A stretch of 64,000 nucleotides of DNA from Mesorhizobium sp. CAU 1732 (GCF_039888675.1 NZ_JBDQQR010000001.1:2046001-2110000); one strand, 5' to 3'. Positions 27,321-36,874 are shown, numbered from the stretch's first letter. Made by a program: numbers and translations. The notes: generated by a model from the letters alone, not told the origin.

Positions 27321-28112
27321 TCAGATCAACTGCATGCCCTTGAGGCTCGCGTGACCGTTGCGCCCCACGATGATGTGGTCGTGGACGGTCACGCCCAGCG
27401 GTCGGCCGGTATCGATGATCGTCTTGGTCATCTCGATGTCCGCGCGTGACGGGTTGGGGTCCCCGGACGGGTGGTTGTGCACGAGAATGATCGCGCTTGC
27501 CGACAGTTCGAGTGCGCGTCGCATGACCTCGCGCGGATAGACCGGCGTGTGATCCACGGTGCCTGACTGCTGCACCTCGTCGGCGATGAGCACGTTCTTC
27601 TTGTCGAGGAACAGCACGCGAAAGTGCTCGCGCGGCTCGAACGCCATCGCTGCGCGGCAATATTCGATCACCTGCGTCCACGAGCCGAGCACCGCGCGCT
27701 TGGCGATCGCGCCCTTGGCCATGCGGCTCGCCGCTGCGGCGATCGCCTTGATGTCGCCGGCTGCCGCTTCCCCGATGCCGTCGACCTCGCTCAGGAGCCG
27801 TTCCGGCGCGCCCAGCACTTCCGCAAACGAGCCGAAGCGGCTGATCAGCGCCTTGGCGGGGCCTTTCGTGTCGGCACGCGGTATCGAGCGGAAGAGAAGC
27901 AGTTCCAGAAGCTCGTAATCGGACAGGGATGCCGCGCCGCCCTCGCGAAAACGCGCGCGCAGCCTGTCGCGGTGTCCGTGATAATGCGGTTTTTCTTTTG
28001 GCGGAGCCTTGGCTTTTGCCGGCGCTGCTACCGTGCGTTCAGGCACACGATGCTGATGCGCCATCGGGAATTCGGAAAAGAACCCGCGCTCGTCGTTGTC
28101 TGTGTCCGACAT
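27321..28112 (-). CDS. radC: RadC family JAB1/MPN-domain protein
   Basis: 263 residues from the ATG at 28112 ([10 protein letters not shown]), preceded by GGGGGA. The N-terminal region has a helix-hairpin-helix-like segment ([17 protein letters not shown]), and the C-terminal JAB1/MPN metalloprotease-like domain holds [14 protein letters not shown], with the His-x-His and Asp metal ligands of the JAMM motif. Despite the name, a direct DNA-repair role is not established. The gene follows map on the same strand with a 44-nt gap, a usual rhizobial pair. Confidence 0.94.
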   Translation of the reverse strand: MSDTDNDERGFFSEFPMAHQHRVPERTVAAPAKAKAPPKEKPHYHGHRDRLRARFREGGAASLSDYELLELLLFRSIPRADTKGPAKALISRFGSFAEVLGAPERLLSEVDGIGEAAAGDIKAIAAAASRMAKGAIAKRAVLGSWTQVIEYCRAAMAFEPREHFRVLFLDKKNVLIADEVQQSGTVDHTPVYPREVMRRALELSASAIILVHNHPSGDPNPSRADIEMTKTIIDTGRPLGVTVHDHIIVGRNGHASLKGMQLI

Positions 28113-28156
28113 CGATCCCCCATCACCAGCCGCAGGCTCATGATAGGGAAGATCGT

Positions 28157-28984
28157 TCAGGCGGCAAGTCCCGGCCGGTCGAGGCCGCCGGGCGAGAGCG
28201 TGAAAATCTCGCAACCGTCGGCGGTGACGCCGACGGTGTGCTCGTATTGCGCGGAGAGCGACCGGTCGCGCGTCACGGCAGTCCAGCCATCGGACAGAAC
28301 CTTCACATGCGGGCGGCCAAGATTGATCATGGGTTCGATGGTGAAGATCATGCCTTCGCGCATCTCGACGCCTTCGTTCGGGCTGCCGTAGTGCAGGATG
28401 TTCGGCGCGTCATGGAACAGCTTGCCCACGCCATGTCCGCAGAAGTCGCGCACGACGGAGCAGCGTTCCGCCTCGGCGAAGGACTGGATTGCCGCGCCGA
28501 TCGCGCCGGTGCGAAGGCCGGGCTTCACCGCCGCGATGCCTCGCATCAGGCATTCATGCGTCACTTCGAGCAGCCGCTCGGCGGCGCGCTTGATCTGGCC
28601 GACCGGATACATGCGGCTGGAATCACCATGCCATCCGTCGAGAATGTAGGTGACGTCGATGTTGACGATGTCACCGTCACGCAACGGCTTCGCGTCCGGA
28701 ATGCCGTGGCAGACGACGTGATTGATCGAGGTGCACGAGGACTTGGTGTAGCCGCGATAGTTGAGCGTTGCGGGCATCGCGCCGTGGTCCATGCCGAATT
28801 CGAACACGAACCGGTCGATCTTGTCCGTGGCAATGCCGGGCTCGACCATCGGGACGAGTTCATCCAGGCAGCGCGCGGTCAATGCGCACGCCTTGCGCAT
28901 GCCCTCGAACGCGTCCGCGCCGTAGAGCCTGATCTGACCTGTGTTGCGAAGCGGAGCCGTGTCCGCATCAAGATAGGTGACCAT
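28157..28984 (-). CDS. map: Type I methionine aminopeptidase
   Basis: Removes the initiator methionine from nascent proteins, with two metal ions in a pita-bread fold. 275 residues from the ATG at 28984 (MVTYLDAD). Metal ligands are visible in [18 protein letters not shown] (two Asp), [17 protein letters not shown] (His) and [10 protein letters not shown] (Glu), plus the late Glu in AQYEHTV. The substrate-side His is in [16 protein letters not shown]. The neighbouring radC lies 44 nt downstream, and a hydratase-type gene ends 61 nt upstream. Confidence 0.96.
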   Translation of the reverse strand: MVTYLDADTAPLRNTGQIRLYGADAFEGMRKACALTARCLDELVPMVEPGIATDKIDRFVFEFGMDHGAMPATLNYRGYTKSSCTSINHVVCHGIPDAKPLRDGDIVNIDVTYILDGWHGDSSRMYPVGQIKRAAERLLEVTHECLMRGIAAVKPGLRTGAIGAAIQSFAEAERCSVVRDFCGHGVGKLFHDAPNILHYGSPNEGVEMREGMIFTIEPMINLGRPHVKVLSDGWTAVTRDRSLSAQYEHTVGVTADGCEIFTLSPGGLDRPGLAA

Positions 28985-29045
28985 GATAGTCGCCGCTCCA
29001 GTCTGTCGAAATATGGCACCCATGTCGCATCGAAGCGGCCAACCT

Positions 29046-30101
29046 TCAAGCCCCGTTGCTGCGCCTCCAGCCATTTGCGAGCGCGGTCGCCTTGCGCCCG
29101 ACCGCCGCGCGGGCCCGGTCGAGCGCTGGGCGATCGTGGAACAGCAGCGTGGAGAGCGCCGTCTCCGCTTCGACCCGCAACTCGACCGCAGCCTGATACT
29201 CGGTATCGCTCGCCGATGCCGGCGGCGTCTCGAACAGGAACCGGGCGTTGGCGCATCGCTCGATCCAGATGGCGATTTCCGGCCCGAACGGCGCAGCGAA
29301 TTGCAGGGACATGCCGGGCAGGGGAAGCCCGTCGAGCGTCGTCGTCCATGTTTCGCCCGCCTTTACAGGAAAGGCGCGCGTGACCGTTCCCGTGGTCACG
29401 AGATCGCCCGGCAGGATGCCGCGCGTCATCGGCGCGCGTTCCATACCCAGGACGAAGTGCCGAAGCGCGGAGAGAGGGCCTCCAAGGACGTTTTCGGACG
29501 CGCCCGTGTCGACCGCTTCGCCGTCCCTCGACAGCGTGATGCGGAAATCGGCGAGCCGCCTGACCCAGACGCTCCTGCCTTCATAGGCGATGGAATGCAT
29601 CGGGCCGTGGACGAGAGCGCCGTGGAGAGCGAAGGCCGCGACCGTGTCGGCGGCCTTGAAGCGCCAGCCGGGGAACAGCGACTGCACGATCTCGAAGCCA
29701 TGACCGACTGCGTCGATGCAGCCGATCAGGTCGGAATCGTCCATGTCGCCGCGCGGCGTTCGTGCGAGGCGAAAGACGATCTCAGGCTCGATACGCGGCT
29801 CGACGAAGTTGTCGGCATCGAGCTGGATCGGGGCGTCTACGGATGTCCATTCATGGATGGTCGCATCATACATCGGCCCCCAGATCGGAGCGTGGACATC
29901 GTATTCGTCCCATATGGTGCGGTTGGTGAAGCCGATCTTCCACCCGGCAGGCCTTTCGCCGCGTGCGATGCGCGCCGCAAGGACCGCGTCGGACGCGGCA
30001 TAGGCTTCGGCGAGACCAAATGTCGGCCGCGCATCCACGATCGGCGCGATCTGTCGCCGATCGTCCAGCGCTTCAAGAATGAAGTGTGCGATCTCGCTCA
30101 T
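29046..30101 (-). CDS. Fumarylacetoacetase / 2-keto-4-pentenoate hydratase superfamily protein with C-terminal extension
   Basis: 351 residues, start at the 30101 ATG with GAGGGG upstream. The first ~270 residues resemble 2-oxopent-4-enoate hydratases and oxaloacetate or acylpyruvate decarboxylases: AGWKIGFTNR, IEPEIVFRLA with the metal-binding Glu pair and LPGDLVTTGTVTRAF. The last ~80 residues (from about IWIERCANARFLFE) are helical, Ala/Arg-rich and not part of the usual family core. The exact substrate is unclear; such enzymes act late in aromatic catabolism. The upstream aldehyde dehydrogenase (109 nt away, same strand) may belong to the same pathway. Confidence 0.78.
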   Translation of the reverse strand: MSEIAHFILEALDDRRQIAPIVDARPTFGLAEAYAASDAVLAARIARGERPAGWKIGFTNRTIWDEYDVHAPIWGPMYDATIHEWTSVDAPIQLDADNFVEPRIEPEIVFRLARTPRGDMDDSDLIGCIDAVGHGFEIVQSLFPGWRFKAADTVAAFALHGALVHGPMHSIAYEGRSVWVRRLADFRITLSRDGEAVDTGASENVLGGPLSALRHFVLGMERAPMTRGILPGDLVTTGTVTRAFPVKAGETWTTTLDGLPLPGMSLQFAAPFGPEIAIWIERCANARFLFETPPASASDTEYQAAVELRVEAETALSTLLFHDRPALDRARAAVGRKATALANGWRRSNGA

Positions 30102-30210
30102 GCGTGCAGTCCCCTCGAGAGGGATAGTCCACGCCAAGGCGGGTCTTGTCCAGATTGGATCGGGACAATGCTGGGTATTGTCCCGATCCGTTCCTGTCTT
30201 GCGGCTTGGA

Positions 30211-31659
30211 TCAGGCGCCGCCGTTGGGCCAGCCGGATACCGATTTCACTTCCAGGAAGTCTTCCAGCCCGAACGTGCCGCCTTCGCGACCCAAGCCGGA
30301 CTGCTTGTAGCCGCCAAACGGGCTGCCGGGCGCACGGCCGGTGCCGTTCACCTGCACCATTCCGGAGCGCAATTGGCGCGCCACGCGACGCGCTCGCTCC
30401 TGATCGCCGGTCTGGATGTAGCTGGACAGGCCGTAGGGCGTGTCGTTGGCGATCTCGATCGCATCGGCTTCCGTGTCGAACGGGATCATGGCGAGGACGG
30501 GTCCGAAAACCTCTTCACGCGCGATCGTCATCTCGTTATCGACATCGGCGAACACCGTCGGGCGGACATAGTAGCCGCGATTGAAGCCTTCGGGACGGCC
30601 GGGGCCGCCGGCGACGACGCGCGCGCCTTCCTTGATCGCGACCTCGATGAGGCCCTGCACCTTGTTGTACTGCGCTTCGGAGACCAGCGGCCCGATATGA
30701 TCGCCATCGTCCGCCGGATTGCCGACCTTGACCGTCTGGGTGTGACGGGCGGCGATCTCCACCGCGCGCTCGTAGACCGGCCGCTCGACGAGCATGCGGG
30801 TGGGGGCGTTGCAGGACTGGCCGGTGTTCTCGAAGCAATGGTCGAGCCCACGAACCACCGCTGCCTCAAGGTCGCTGTCGGCAAAGACGAGGTTGGGCGA
30901 CTTGCCGCCGAGCTCGAGGGTTACGCGCTTCACCGTATCGGCCGACGACTTGGTCACCGCGATGCCGGCGCGCGTGGATCCGGTGAACGACATCATGTCG
31001 ATGCCGGGATGCCTGGACATGGCTTCGCCGACGCCGGGGCCATCGCCATTGACCATGTTGAACACGCCCGCCGGCAAATCCGCCGCATCGAGGATTTCGG
31101 CAAAGACGATTGAGGACAGCGGTGCGATCTCGGACGGCTTGAGCACGACCGTGCATCCGGCTGCGATCGCCGGGATCACCTTCAGGGTGACCTGGTTCAT
31201 CGGCCAGTTCCACGGCGTGATGAGGCCGCACACGCCGATCGGCTCGCGCAGGATGCGCTCCTGCGGATTGCGCTCGTCCAGCGCGTGTTCGAATTCGAAA
31301 TCCTTGAGCGTGCGGATGAATGTCTTGATGTGGCTGACACCCACGGCCGCCTGCGATTCCAGCGCAAGCTTGATCGGCGCGCCCATCTCGTCGGAGATCG
31401 CCTTCGCCATGTCGGCAAGGCGTGCCTTGTAAGCGGCAAGCACGCGCTCCAGGGCGTCGACGCGCTCTTCGCGGCTCGTCGGCGACCAGGAGGGGAATGC
31501 GCGCCGTGCAGCCTCGACCGCCTTGTCGACGTCGGCCTGCGCGCCAAGCGATATCACCGCAAAAGGCTGCTCGTCCGCCGGATTGATCACCTCGATCTCG
31601 CGGGGCGCGGCAGGGGCGGTCCATTTGCCGTCGATGTAGAAGTCGGTCTTGCGCAGCAT
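30211..31659 (-). CDS. NAD(P)+-dependent aldehyde dehydrogenase
   Basis: 482 residues. ALDH fingerprint intact: TPWNWPMNQVTLKVIPAIAA (cofactor site), MSFTGSTRAG (nicotinamide loop), VTLELGGKSPNLVF with the general-base Glu, and FENTGQSCNAPTR with the catalytic Cys. EEVFGPVLAMIPF is also conserved. AAGGAGA precedes the ATG at 31659. Substrate class cannot be read from sequence. The fumarylacetoacetase-type gene follows on the same strand, so the pair might oxidise and process a catabolic intermediate. The 270-nt region upstream holds a small GCTGA/TCAGC dyad and otherwise no gene. Confidence 0.9.
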   Translation of the reverse strand: MLRKTDFYIDGKWTAPAAPREIEVINPADEQPFAVISLGAQADVDKAVEAARRAFPSWSPTSREERVDALERVLAAYKARLADMAKAISDEMGAPIKLALESQAAVGVSHIKTFIRTLKDFEFEHALDERNPQERILREPIGVCGLITPWNWPMNQVTLKVIPAIAAGCTVVLKPSEIAPLSSIVFAEILDAADLPAGVFNMVNGDGPGVGEAMSRHPGIDMMSFTGSTRAGIAVTKSSADTVKRVTLELGGKSPNLVFADSDLEAAVVRGLDHCFENTGQSCNAPTRMLVERPVYERAVEIAARHTQTVKVGNPADDGDHIGPLVSEAQYNKVQGLIEVAIKEGARVVAGGPGRPEGFNRGYYVRPTVFADVDNEMTIAREEVFGPVLAMIPFDTEADAIEIANDTPYGLSSYIQTGDQERARRVARQLRSGMVQVNGTGRAPGSPFGGYKQSGLGREGGTFGLEDFLEVKSVSGWPNGGA

Positions 31660-31929
31660 GTTGGTCTCCTTGAGCGTTGGCAGCCCGTATATGGGACTTA
31701 CTAGCTGAAAATCAGCCCGGCGACTGCCACTGAAACGACGGACATTGGGGCAGGCAGCGATCAGTGGAGCGGGAAAACGACACGAAACCCGACATCGGGC
31801 GGCGAAAGCGTCCACCTGTCCACAGCCTATCTGCCCGATCGCTAAAATGCATCCTATCGCGTTTTCGAAACGGAAACGGGCGGTGGGGCAAACCAGCGAC
31901 AGGGCAGCAAGGGCAAACAGGAGGCTACG

Positions 31930-32130
31930 GTGAAATCGAATTTCCCAACGGCACGCCGCCATCTTGAAGATGCCTTTCGCCTCATCTCCGGTGAGGACGA
32001 GTTGAGCGAGAAGTCGCGACAGGCGCTCGAGATTCTTATCGACGCATTTCTTGCGGCCGAGTTTTCGACCGAAAAGCGCACGGACAACGTCGTCGAATTC
32101 GATACGCGTCGCCGCCGCAGCGCGCGCTGA
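31930..32130 (+). CDS. Small conserved hypothetical protein (66 residues)
   Basis: Starts at GTG 31930 with AGGAGG exactly 5 nt upstream, which makes the frame convincing despite its size. The product (MKSNFPTARRHLEDAFRLIS then GEDELSEKSRQALEILIDAF) is predicted mostly helical, with a basic Arg-rich end TRRRRSAR. No signal peptide or membrane helix; I do not recognise the family. It lies alone between the divergent aldehyde dehydrogenase and the DUF305 gene. Confidence 0.65.
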   Translation: MKSNFPTARRHLEDAFRLISGEDELSEKSRQALEILIDAFLAAEFSTEKRTDNVVEFDTRRRRSAR

Positions 32131-32219
32131 CCGATTCTCCCGTCGTGAAAATGCACGCTTGACCTTCCAGTCACTGGAACCGGCATCCTGCGCCTTGTGT
32201 TCTCGAACAGGAGTTTGAC

Positions 32220-32597
32220 ATGAACAGGATTGCAGCAGGTGCCGTTGCGATGGCGCTGGGGTTCGGCTCTGCGGCAGGGGTATCCCACGCCCAGACGAAT
32301 CACGGCGCACACGGCGAGGAGACCATGCAGGACATGAGCGCGGCATCGCAGGCCTACATGGATGCGATGACGGCGATGGACGACGCCATGGGCGACATGG
32401 AGATGACCGGCAAACCCGGCGCCGACTTCGCGCTGATGATGATTCCCCACCATCAGAGCGCCATCGACATGGCAAAGGCCTATCTCGAAAGCGGCGACGG
32501 TGATCCCGAACTGACCAAGCTCTCCAACGAGATCATTGCCGCGCAGGAAACCGAGATCGCATTTCTGAGGGACTGGCTGGAAAAGAACAAGGAATAA
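32220..32597 (+). CDS. Secreted DUF305 protein
   Basis: 125 residues. A cleavable signal peptide (MNRIAAGAVAMALGFGSAAG, cleavage after SHA) precedes a mature helical part with DFALMMIPHHQSAIDMAKAY, the DUF305 signature (MIPHHQxAIxMA), rich in Met and His, residues often linked to copper binding. A periplasmic ferritin-like four-helix domain is expected. GGAG is upstream of the ATG at 32220. A strong terminator follows before tRNA-Glu. No copper genes are adjacent, so a metal role is inference. Confidence 0.88.
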   Translation: MNRIAAGAVAMALGFGSAAGVSHAQTNHGAHGEETMQDMSAASQAYMDAMTAMDDAMGDMEMTGKPGADFALMMIPHHQSAIDMAKAYLESGDGDPELTKLSNEIIAAQETEIAFLRDWLEKNKE

Positions 32598-32630
32598 AGG
32601 TACCGGATCGGCTGCGCTGGACCTGACATC

Positions 32631-32652
32631 GGCCCGCTTCGGCGGGCCTTTT
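32631..32652 (+). terminator. Rho-independent terminator after the DUF305 gene
   Basis: Perfect 7-bp stem GGCCCGC / GCGGGCC (32631-32637 with 32642-32648), TTCG tetraloop and TTTT tail, 33 nt past the stop. Confidence 0.88.
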
Positions 32653-32678
32653 CGCATCTGCGAAAGTCGGCGGGTTTC

Positions 32679-32753
32679 TGGTACGCCCTAGGGGAATCGA
32701 ACCCCTCTCTGCACCGTGAAAGGGTGCCGTCCTAACCGATAGACGAAGGGCGC
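32679..32753 (-). tRNA. tRNA-Glu (anticodon TTC)
   Basis: 75-nt gene on the minus strand with CCA encoded (32679-32681 in plus coordinates). Acceptor stem GCGCCCT pairs with AGGGCGT (one G-U pair). The anticodon arm GCACC-CTTTCAC-GGTGC shows TTC. The T arm AGGGGTTCGATTCCCCT is regular. It lies between the DUF305 terminator and the M15-type lipoprotein gene. Confidence 0.95.
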
Positions 32754-32845
32754 TGACCAGAACGAGGTGGGTTATAGTGAGCATCACGCTCGCGGGCAAC
32801 CCGTCTTTTTCCCTCGTATGCGAAAAAATTGTCGTTTGCCTGCGG

Positions 32846-34150
32846 CTATTTGCGGCGGCGGCAGCGCCAGTTCCAGTCGCGCTCGGGACCGACGTCGATA
32901 TGCACCGAATTCGTGTGGCAATAGGTGCCGACGCCGCCACGGCCGGGCATGGTCCGCACATACTCGGCCAGTTCCCACTTGCTGACGCCCTCGACCTGCA
33001 CGTCGGCGGCGGCGCAATACATGTGCAGCGAGTTGCGTGCGCCACGTGCCTTGCGGTTGCGGTCGGGATTCCGGTAGCCGGACGTCACGACGGCCTTCTT
33101 GCCGTAATGCTGTTCGACGGTTTTGAGGACGCGAACGAGCGAAGGCTTGAGGCAGGCGACATCGACGTTTTCGGTCTGCTTGATCAGTCCGTTTGGCGCT
33201 AGACGCGCCAGGCCCGCGGCCGACGCGACCTGATAGCTGTCGTCGCCTTCATGAAGATCGATGTCGCTGTCGTCATCGATGCCCGAGCGGCGCGAGATTT
33301 CGAACAGGCCGCTCTGGCGCACGCCGGGAAGGGCAGGGCTGTCGGCTGCGGCGCTGGAAACGAGCGGCTTTGTCGGCTCTCCTGTCGAGGCGAGCTGGAC
33401 GAGCGGCTTTGCAGGCTCGTCGCCGCGTGCCTGTTCGCGTGGCTGCACCAGCGGACGCGAAGGCGCCGGTGCCGCACGCGCCGACGATGCGCCGAAGAAC
33501 GACGACAGGAAGCCGCGCTTCTTCGGTTCGACGGCTGCAACCTGTTGTTGTGGCCCAGGGCCGTTTTCGACGAACTGCGTCGCCTGAGCGCCTTGCGCCG
33601 CGGCGGGAGCGCCCTGCGGCTGGCCGGCGGCATGGGCTGCGGCGACCTGCATGTCCGGTGACATGCCTTGCTGGGCGGCACTGTCCGGCGCTGCGGCTGT
33701 CGCCACGGCTTCGGTTTGCGGAGCGGGCTGTGCCGCCGGATTCTGGGCTGCCTGCTGCGCCAGAATGGCGTCTGCCTGCGCCTGGAGAGACTGCGGCTGA
33801 AGCGACGATTGCGCATCCGGCGCCTGCATCTGCGCGGCGGCGATGGTCTGGGCTTCGACTTCCGAAAGCGGTCGGCCGGATGGAGCGGACGCGATGGCGT
33901 CGGGAAGCGAGGGATCGCCTTCTTCCATCACATACTGGCTGGCCGGGGCGACGTTTTCGCCGGTCGCGGAATTGACGGTTGGCTGGGCAAAGTCGGCGGT
34001 ACCCTGATCGGCGATTTCCTGCGCCATCGAGGCGAAGCCGTAGGGCTGCTCACTACCAGAGGTCGCACATGATGCGAGGAGGACCGAGGCGAGGGCGGCG
34101 AGCACGGCGTTCGTGCGGCCGCGTCCGAGGCGCGTTTCCTCAACTTTCAA
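32846..34150 (-). CDS. Lipoprotein with C-terminal peptidase M15-like domain
   Basis: About 434 residues starting at TTG 34150, which has GGAAGGGG 7 nt upstream; an ATG at 34186 lacks such a site. The N-terminus MKVEETRLGRGRTNAVLAAL runs into the lipobox LLASC, so the protein is lipid-anchored. A long Ala/Gln/Pro-rich low-complexity linker follows. The last ~110 residues form a YcbK/M15A-like domain: SGYRNPDRN, SLHMYCAAADV (His and Asp ligands) and SVHIDVG (His ligand), i.e. the zinc site of DD-carboxypeptidase-like enzymes is intact. It likely trims or remodels peptidoglycan. Two dyads (34291-34310 and 34324-34344) lie in its upstream region. Confidence 0.82.
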   Translation of the reverse strand: MKVEETRLGRGRTNAVLAALASVLLASCATSGSEQPYGFASMAQEIADQGTADFAQPTVNSATGENVAPASQYVMEEGDPSLPDAIASAPSGRPLSEVEAQTIAAAQMQAPDAQSSLQPQSLQAQADAILAQQAAQNPAAQPAPQTEAVATAAAPDSAAQQGMSPDMQVAAAHAAGQPQGAPAAAQGAQATQFVENGPGPQQQVAAVEPKKRGFLSSFFGASSARAAPAPSRPLVQPREQARGDEPAKPLVQLASTGEPTKPLVSSAAADSPALPGVRQSGLFEISRRSGIDDDSDIDLHEGDDSYQVASAAGLARLAPNGLIKQTENVDVACLKPSLVRVLKTVEQHYGKKAVVTSGYRNPDRNRKARGARNSLHMYCAAADVQVEGVSKWELAEYVRTMPGRGGVGTYCHTNSVHIDVGPERDWNWRCRRRK

Positions 34151-34290
34151 TGTTGAACCCCTTCCAAGAGCCGGACACGAAATCATGTTGCGTGCCGACT
34201 AATGATCAGCACCACGAATTCCCCCTGCCCGGAGACGAGACGTACCGAATCTCGAACCATTCCGCAACCACCGAGCTAAGTATGAATTGA

Positions 34291-34344
34291 GGCAAGATCA
34301 TGATTTTGCCGCGAAATTGCCCAATTTTGGCGCGCCGCCAAAAT
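34291..34344. promoter_or_regulatory. Two adjacent palindromes upstream of the M15-type lipoprotein gene
   Basis: GGCAAGATCATGATTTTGCC (34291-34310) is a 20-bp palindrome with a single mismatched pair. Fourteen bases on, ATTTTGGC-GCGCC-GCCAAAAT (34324-34344) has a perfect 8-bp stem. T on the 5' arm and A on the 3' arm rule out an intrinsic terminator on either strand. Both lie in the 268-nt gap between the phaC end and the lipoprotein start. Confidence 0.45.
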
Positions 34345-34418
34345 CAGGCGCGGACCTCTTGCCGATAACGCCTTACCAAATCGTTTACGGAAGAGGCATC
34401 GCCACGCCCTGGCGGGCC

Positions 34419-36251
34419 TCAAACGCGGACGCGAACATATTCCCCGGGGGCGTCGCCGAGCGCGTTCAGCCGCTTGCCTCCCGGCTTTCGCGCGGCGACT
34501 TTGGTGCCGTCCTGCCGCTCGATCCAGGCCTGCCAATGCGGCCACCAGGAGCCCGCCGTTTCGGTAGCTTTGGCCACCCAGGTATCGAAGTCGCCCTCCG
34601 GCTTGCCGCCGCTCCAGAACTGGTACTTATTCTGCGAGGGATGGTTGACCACGCCGGCGATGTGGCCCGAGCCGGCCATCACGTAGTCGACGGCGCCGCC
34701 GAAATAGCTGCTGCCCAGAAAGACCGAGCGCGCCGGGGCGATATGGTCCTCACGGGCGGCGAGATTGTAGACCGGGACCGTGACGTCGGCGAGCGACAGC
34801 TTCTGGCCGCCAAGCGTCATCTCGCCTCGCGTCAGGTTGTTTTCGAGGTAGCAGTTGCGCAGGTAGAACGAATGGTTCGCAGCACTCATCCTGGTCGAAT
34901 CGGCGTTCCAGTAGAGCAGGTCGAACGGCATCGGATCCTTGCCGCGCATGTAGTTGTTGACCACGTAGGGCCAGATCAGGTCGCCCGAGCGCAACATGTT
35001 GAAGGCGGTCGCCATCTTCGTGCCGTCCAGATAGCCCTTGCCCTCCATCGACCGTTCGAGCGCGGTGATCTGGTCGTTGTCCACGAACACCTTGAGGTCG
35101 CCCGCGAAGGTGAAGTCTACCTGCGTGGTGAAGAAGGTGACCGAGCGGATGCGCTCGTCGCCTTCCTTCGCCATGAGGGCGAGGGCGGCGGCCAGCAATG
35201 TCCCGCCGACGCAATAGCCGATCGCGTTGACCTCGCGCTCGCCCGTCGCGTCCTCGATAGCGTCCAGCGCGACGCCCAGTCCTTCGCGAATATAGGCCTC
35301 CCAATCCATGCGCCCGTGCCGCTCGTCCGGGTTTACCCATGAGATGACGAAAACGGTGTGGCCTTGCTCCACCGCCCATTTGATGAACGATTTCGCCGGA
35401 TTGAGATCGAGGATGTAGAACTTGTTGATCCACGGCGGGCAGATCAGCAGCGGACGCTTCAGGACCGTGTCGGTCGCCGGCTCATACTGGATGATCTCCG
35501 CGAGGTCGCTGCGGGCGATGACCTTGCCGGGCGTCGTCGCGATGTTCCGGCCGACTTCGAAGCGCGAGTAATCCGCCTGGCGCAGCTTGAGGTCCCCGCC
35601 ACCGGCCGTGATGTCCTCGGCAAGCATGCGCATGCCGCGCACAAGATTCTCGCCGTTGCTGGATATGGTTTCGCGAAAAATCTCGGGGTTGGTGAGAATG
35701 AAATTCGAGGGCGAGATCGCCTGCGTGATCTGCTTGACGTAGAACTGCGCCTTGTGGCGCGTGTGTTCGTCGAGGCCGTCGGCGTGCTCCACGAGGTCGC
35801 CGGCCCATTTCGACGTGACGAGATAGGTCTGCTTCAGGAAGTCGAAGAACGCGTTTTTCGCCCATTCCGGGTCCTGGAAGCGCTTGTCGCCCTTCTCGGG
35901 TTGGACCGCGTCCTCGATCTCGGCGTCGCCCATGCGCTGCATGGCGTTCGTCCACACATTCATGTAGCCGGAGAACAGCCGCGTCTGCGCTTCGAGCGCC
36001 CGCGACGGGTCCGACAGCCAGTATTCGGTGAGCTTCGAGAAGGTCTTGACCATGTCGGTGACCGGTTCGGCCATCGTGTCGCGCACCTCGCCCTTTTCGC
36101 GCGGGCCGGCCCACGCGGCGGCGGCCTTGCCGGCCTCCTCGATGACGCGCGCGAGGTTGACCGCGAAGCGCTCCGGGTCCTTCACCAGATATTGCTCCAC
36201 GGACGCCGGTCCCTGCGTATGGCTGCTGTTCGAATCGTCGACCTTGGCCAT
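34419..36251 (-). CDS. phaC: Class I poly(3-hydroxyalkanoate) synthase
   Basis: 610 residues from the ATG at 36251 (MAKVDDSNSS); AAGGAGG lies a little far upstream. Polymerises 3-hydroxyacyl-CoA into PHA granules. The modified lipase box GYCVGGT holds the nucleophilic Cys, EDHIAPARS contains the catalytic Asp, and GSGHIAGVVN the catalytic His. Also typical are PPWINKFYILDLNPAKS and SWVNPDERH. The length and N-terminal domain match class I enzymes acting without PhaE or PhaR. No phaA, phaB or phaR next to it, as usual in rhizobia. It is divergent from a small lipoprotein gene. Confidence 0.96.
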   Translation of the reverse strand: MAKVDDSNSSHTQGPASVEQYLVKDPERFAVNLARVIEEAGKAAAAWAGPREKGEVRDTMAEPVTDMVKTFSKLTEYWLSDPSRALEAQTRLFSGYMNVWTNAMQRMGDAEIEDAVQPEKGDKRFQDPEWAKNAFFDFLKQTYLVTSKWAGDLVEHADGLDEHTRHKAQFYVKQITQAISPSNFILTNPEIFRETISSNGENLVRGMRMLAEDITAGGGDLKLRQADYSRFEVGRNIATTPGKVIARSDLAEIIQYEPATDTVLKRPLLICPPWINKFYILDLNPAKSFIKWAVEQGHTVFVISWVNPDERHGRMDWEAYIREGLGVALDAIEDATGEREVNAIGYCVGGTLLAAALALMAKEGDERIRSVTFFTTQVDFTFAGDLKVFVDNDQITALERSMEGKGYLDGTKMATAFNMLRSGDLIWPYVVNNYMRGKDPMPFDLLYWNADSTRMSAANHSFYLRNCYLENNLTRGEMTLGGQKLSLADVTVPVYNLAAREDHIAPARSVFLGSSYFGGAVDYVMAGSGHIAGVVNHPSQNKYQFWSGGKPEGDFDTWVAKATETAGSWWPHWQAWIERQDGTKVAARKPGGKRLNALGDAPGEYVRVRV

Positions 36252-36447
36252 GCTGTGCGTCCGTCCTCCTTCGTGCGCCGTATCCGGTCGAGCGCGTTGC
36301 AAATGCGCTCCAGTCTGTTCCTTGCATCGGATCGGTGATTAAACCGAATTCCCCTTTGGTCTCCGATGCTCTAATGCGTTTTCTTGACACATTACCATGG
36401 GACCAAACGTCCAGCCACGCTCTATATGGGCGCGAGAAGATGGAAGA

Positions 36448-36789
36448 ATGACAATGCCGCGCATCTCCGCTCATATGGTGAAGTTTGTCGCAGGGGCCAT
36501 GCTTGCGGCAGTCGTTGCCGGCTGTTCGACGGCATCGCCGCCAAACGCAGGTGCCCAGCAGGCGGTCTTCGCGACACCCGGCGAATATCCCAACCTCAAC
36601 GTCCCGCCCCAGCCCGCTCGCGAGCAGATCAGTGACGCGAAGAAGGCTGCCGACACTGCCGAATTGCGCGCCAGACGTGCGCAGGCGGGCGCGTCCGCCG
36701 CAACGCGCGTGCCCGACACGAGTTCCGAGCTTCGTCGCATCGCTCAAAGCCACGGAAATGCTGCGCTCGCCGAGATCGAGAACGAGTGA
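36448..36789 (+). CDS. Small lipoprotein of unknown function
   Basis: About 113 residues. Signal sequence MTMPRISAHMVKFVAGAMLA ends in the lipobox VVAGC, giving a lipid-anchored mature protein of ~85 residues with Pro-rich start (YPNLNVPPQPAREQ) and a helical Ala/Arg-rich remainder (KKAADTAELRARRAQAG). ATG at 36448 or 36454; GGAAGA upstream fits either. It resembles small rhizobial lipoproteins found next to phaC, but I cannot assign a function. Translated away from phaC and toward the aminotransferase (85 nt downstream). Confidence 0.68.
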   Translation: MTMPRISAHMVKFVAGAMLAAVVAGCSTASPPNAGAQQAVFATPGEYPNLNVPPQPAREQISDAKKAADTAELRARRAQAGASAATRVPDTSSELRRIAQSHGNAALAEIENE

Positions 36790-36874
36790 CTCTATCGACC
36801 GGTTCGACGTTTGGGTGTATAGGCCGCGACCGTATTGACCCCGCAGGCAGCGGGGCGCGCGCAAGGGAAACGCA

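Noticed and set aside
31660..31929. Possible sRNA or promoter element upstream of the aldehyde dehydrogenase
   Set aside because: Only a GCTGA-AAA-TCAGC dyad was found; no terminator or conserved motif to support a non-coding RNA.
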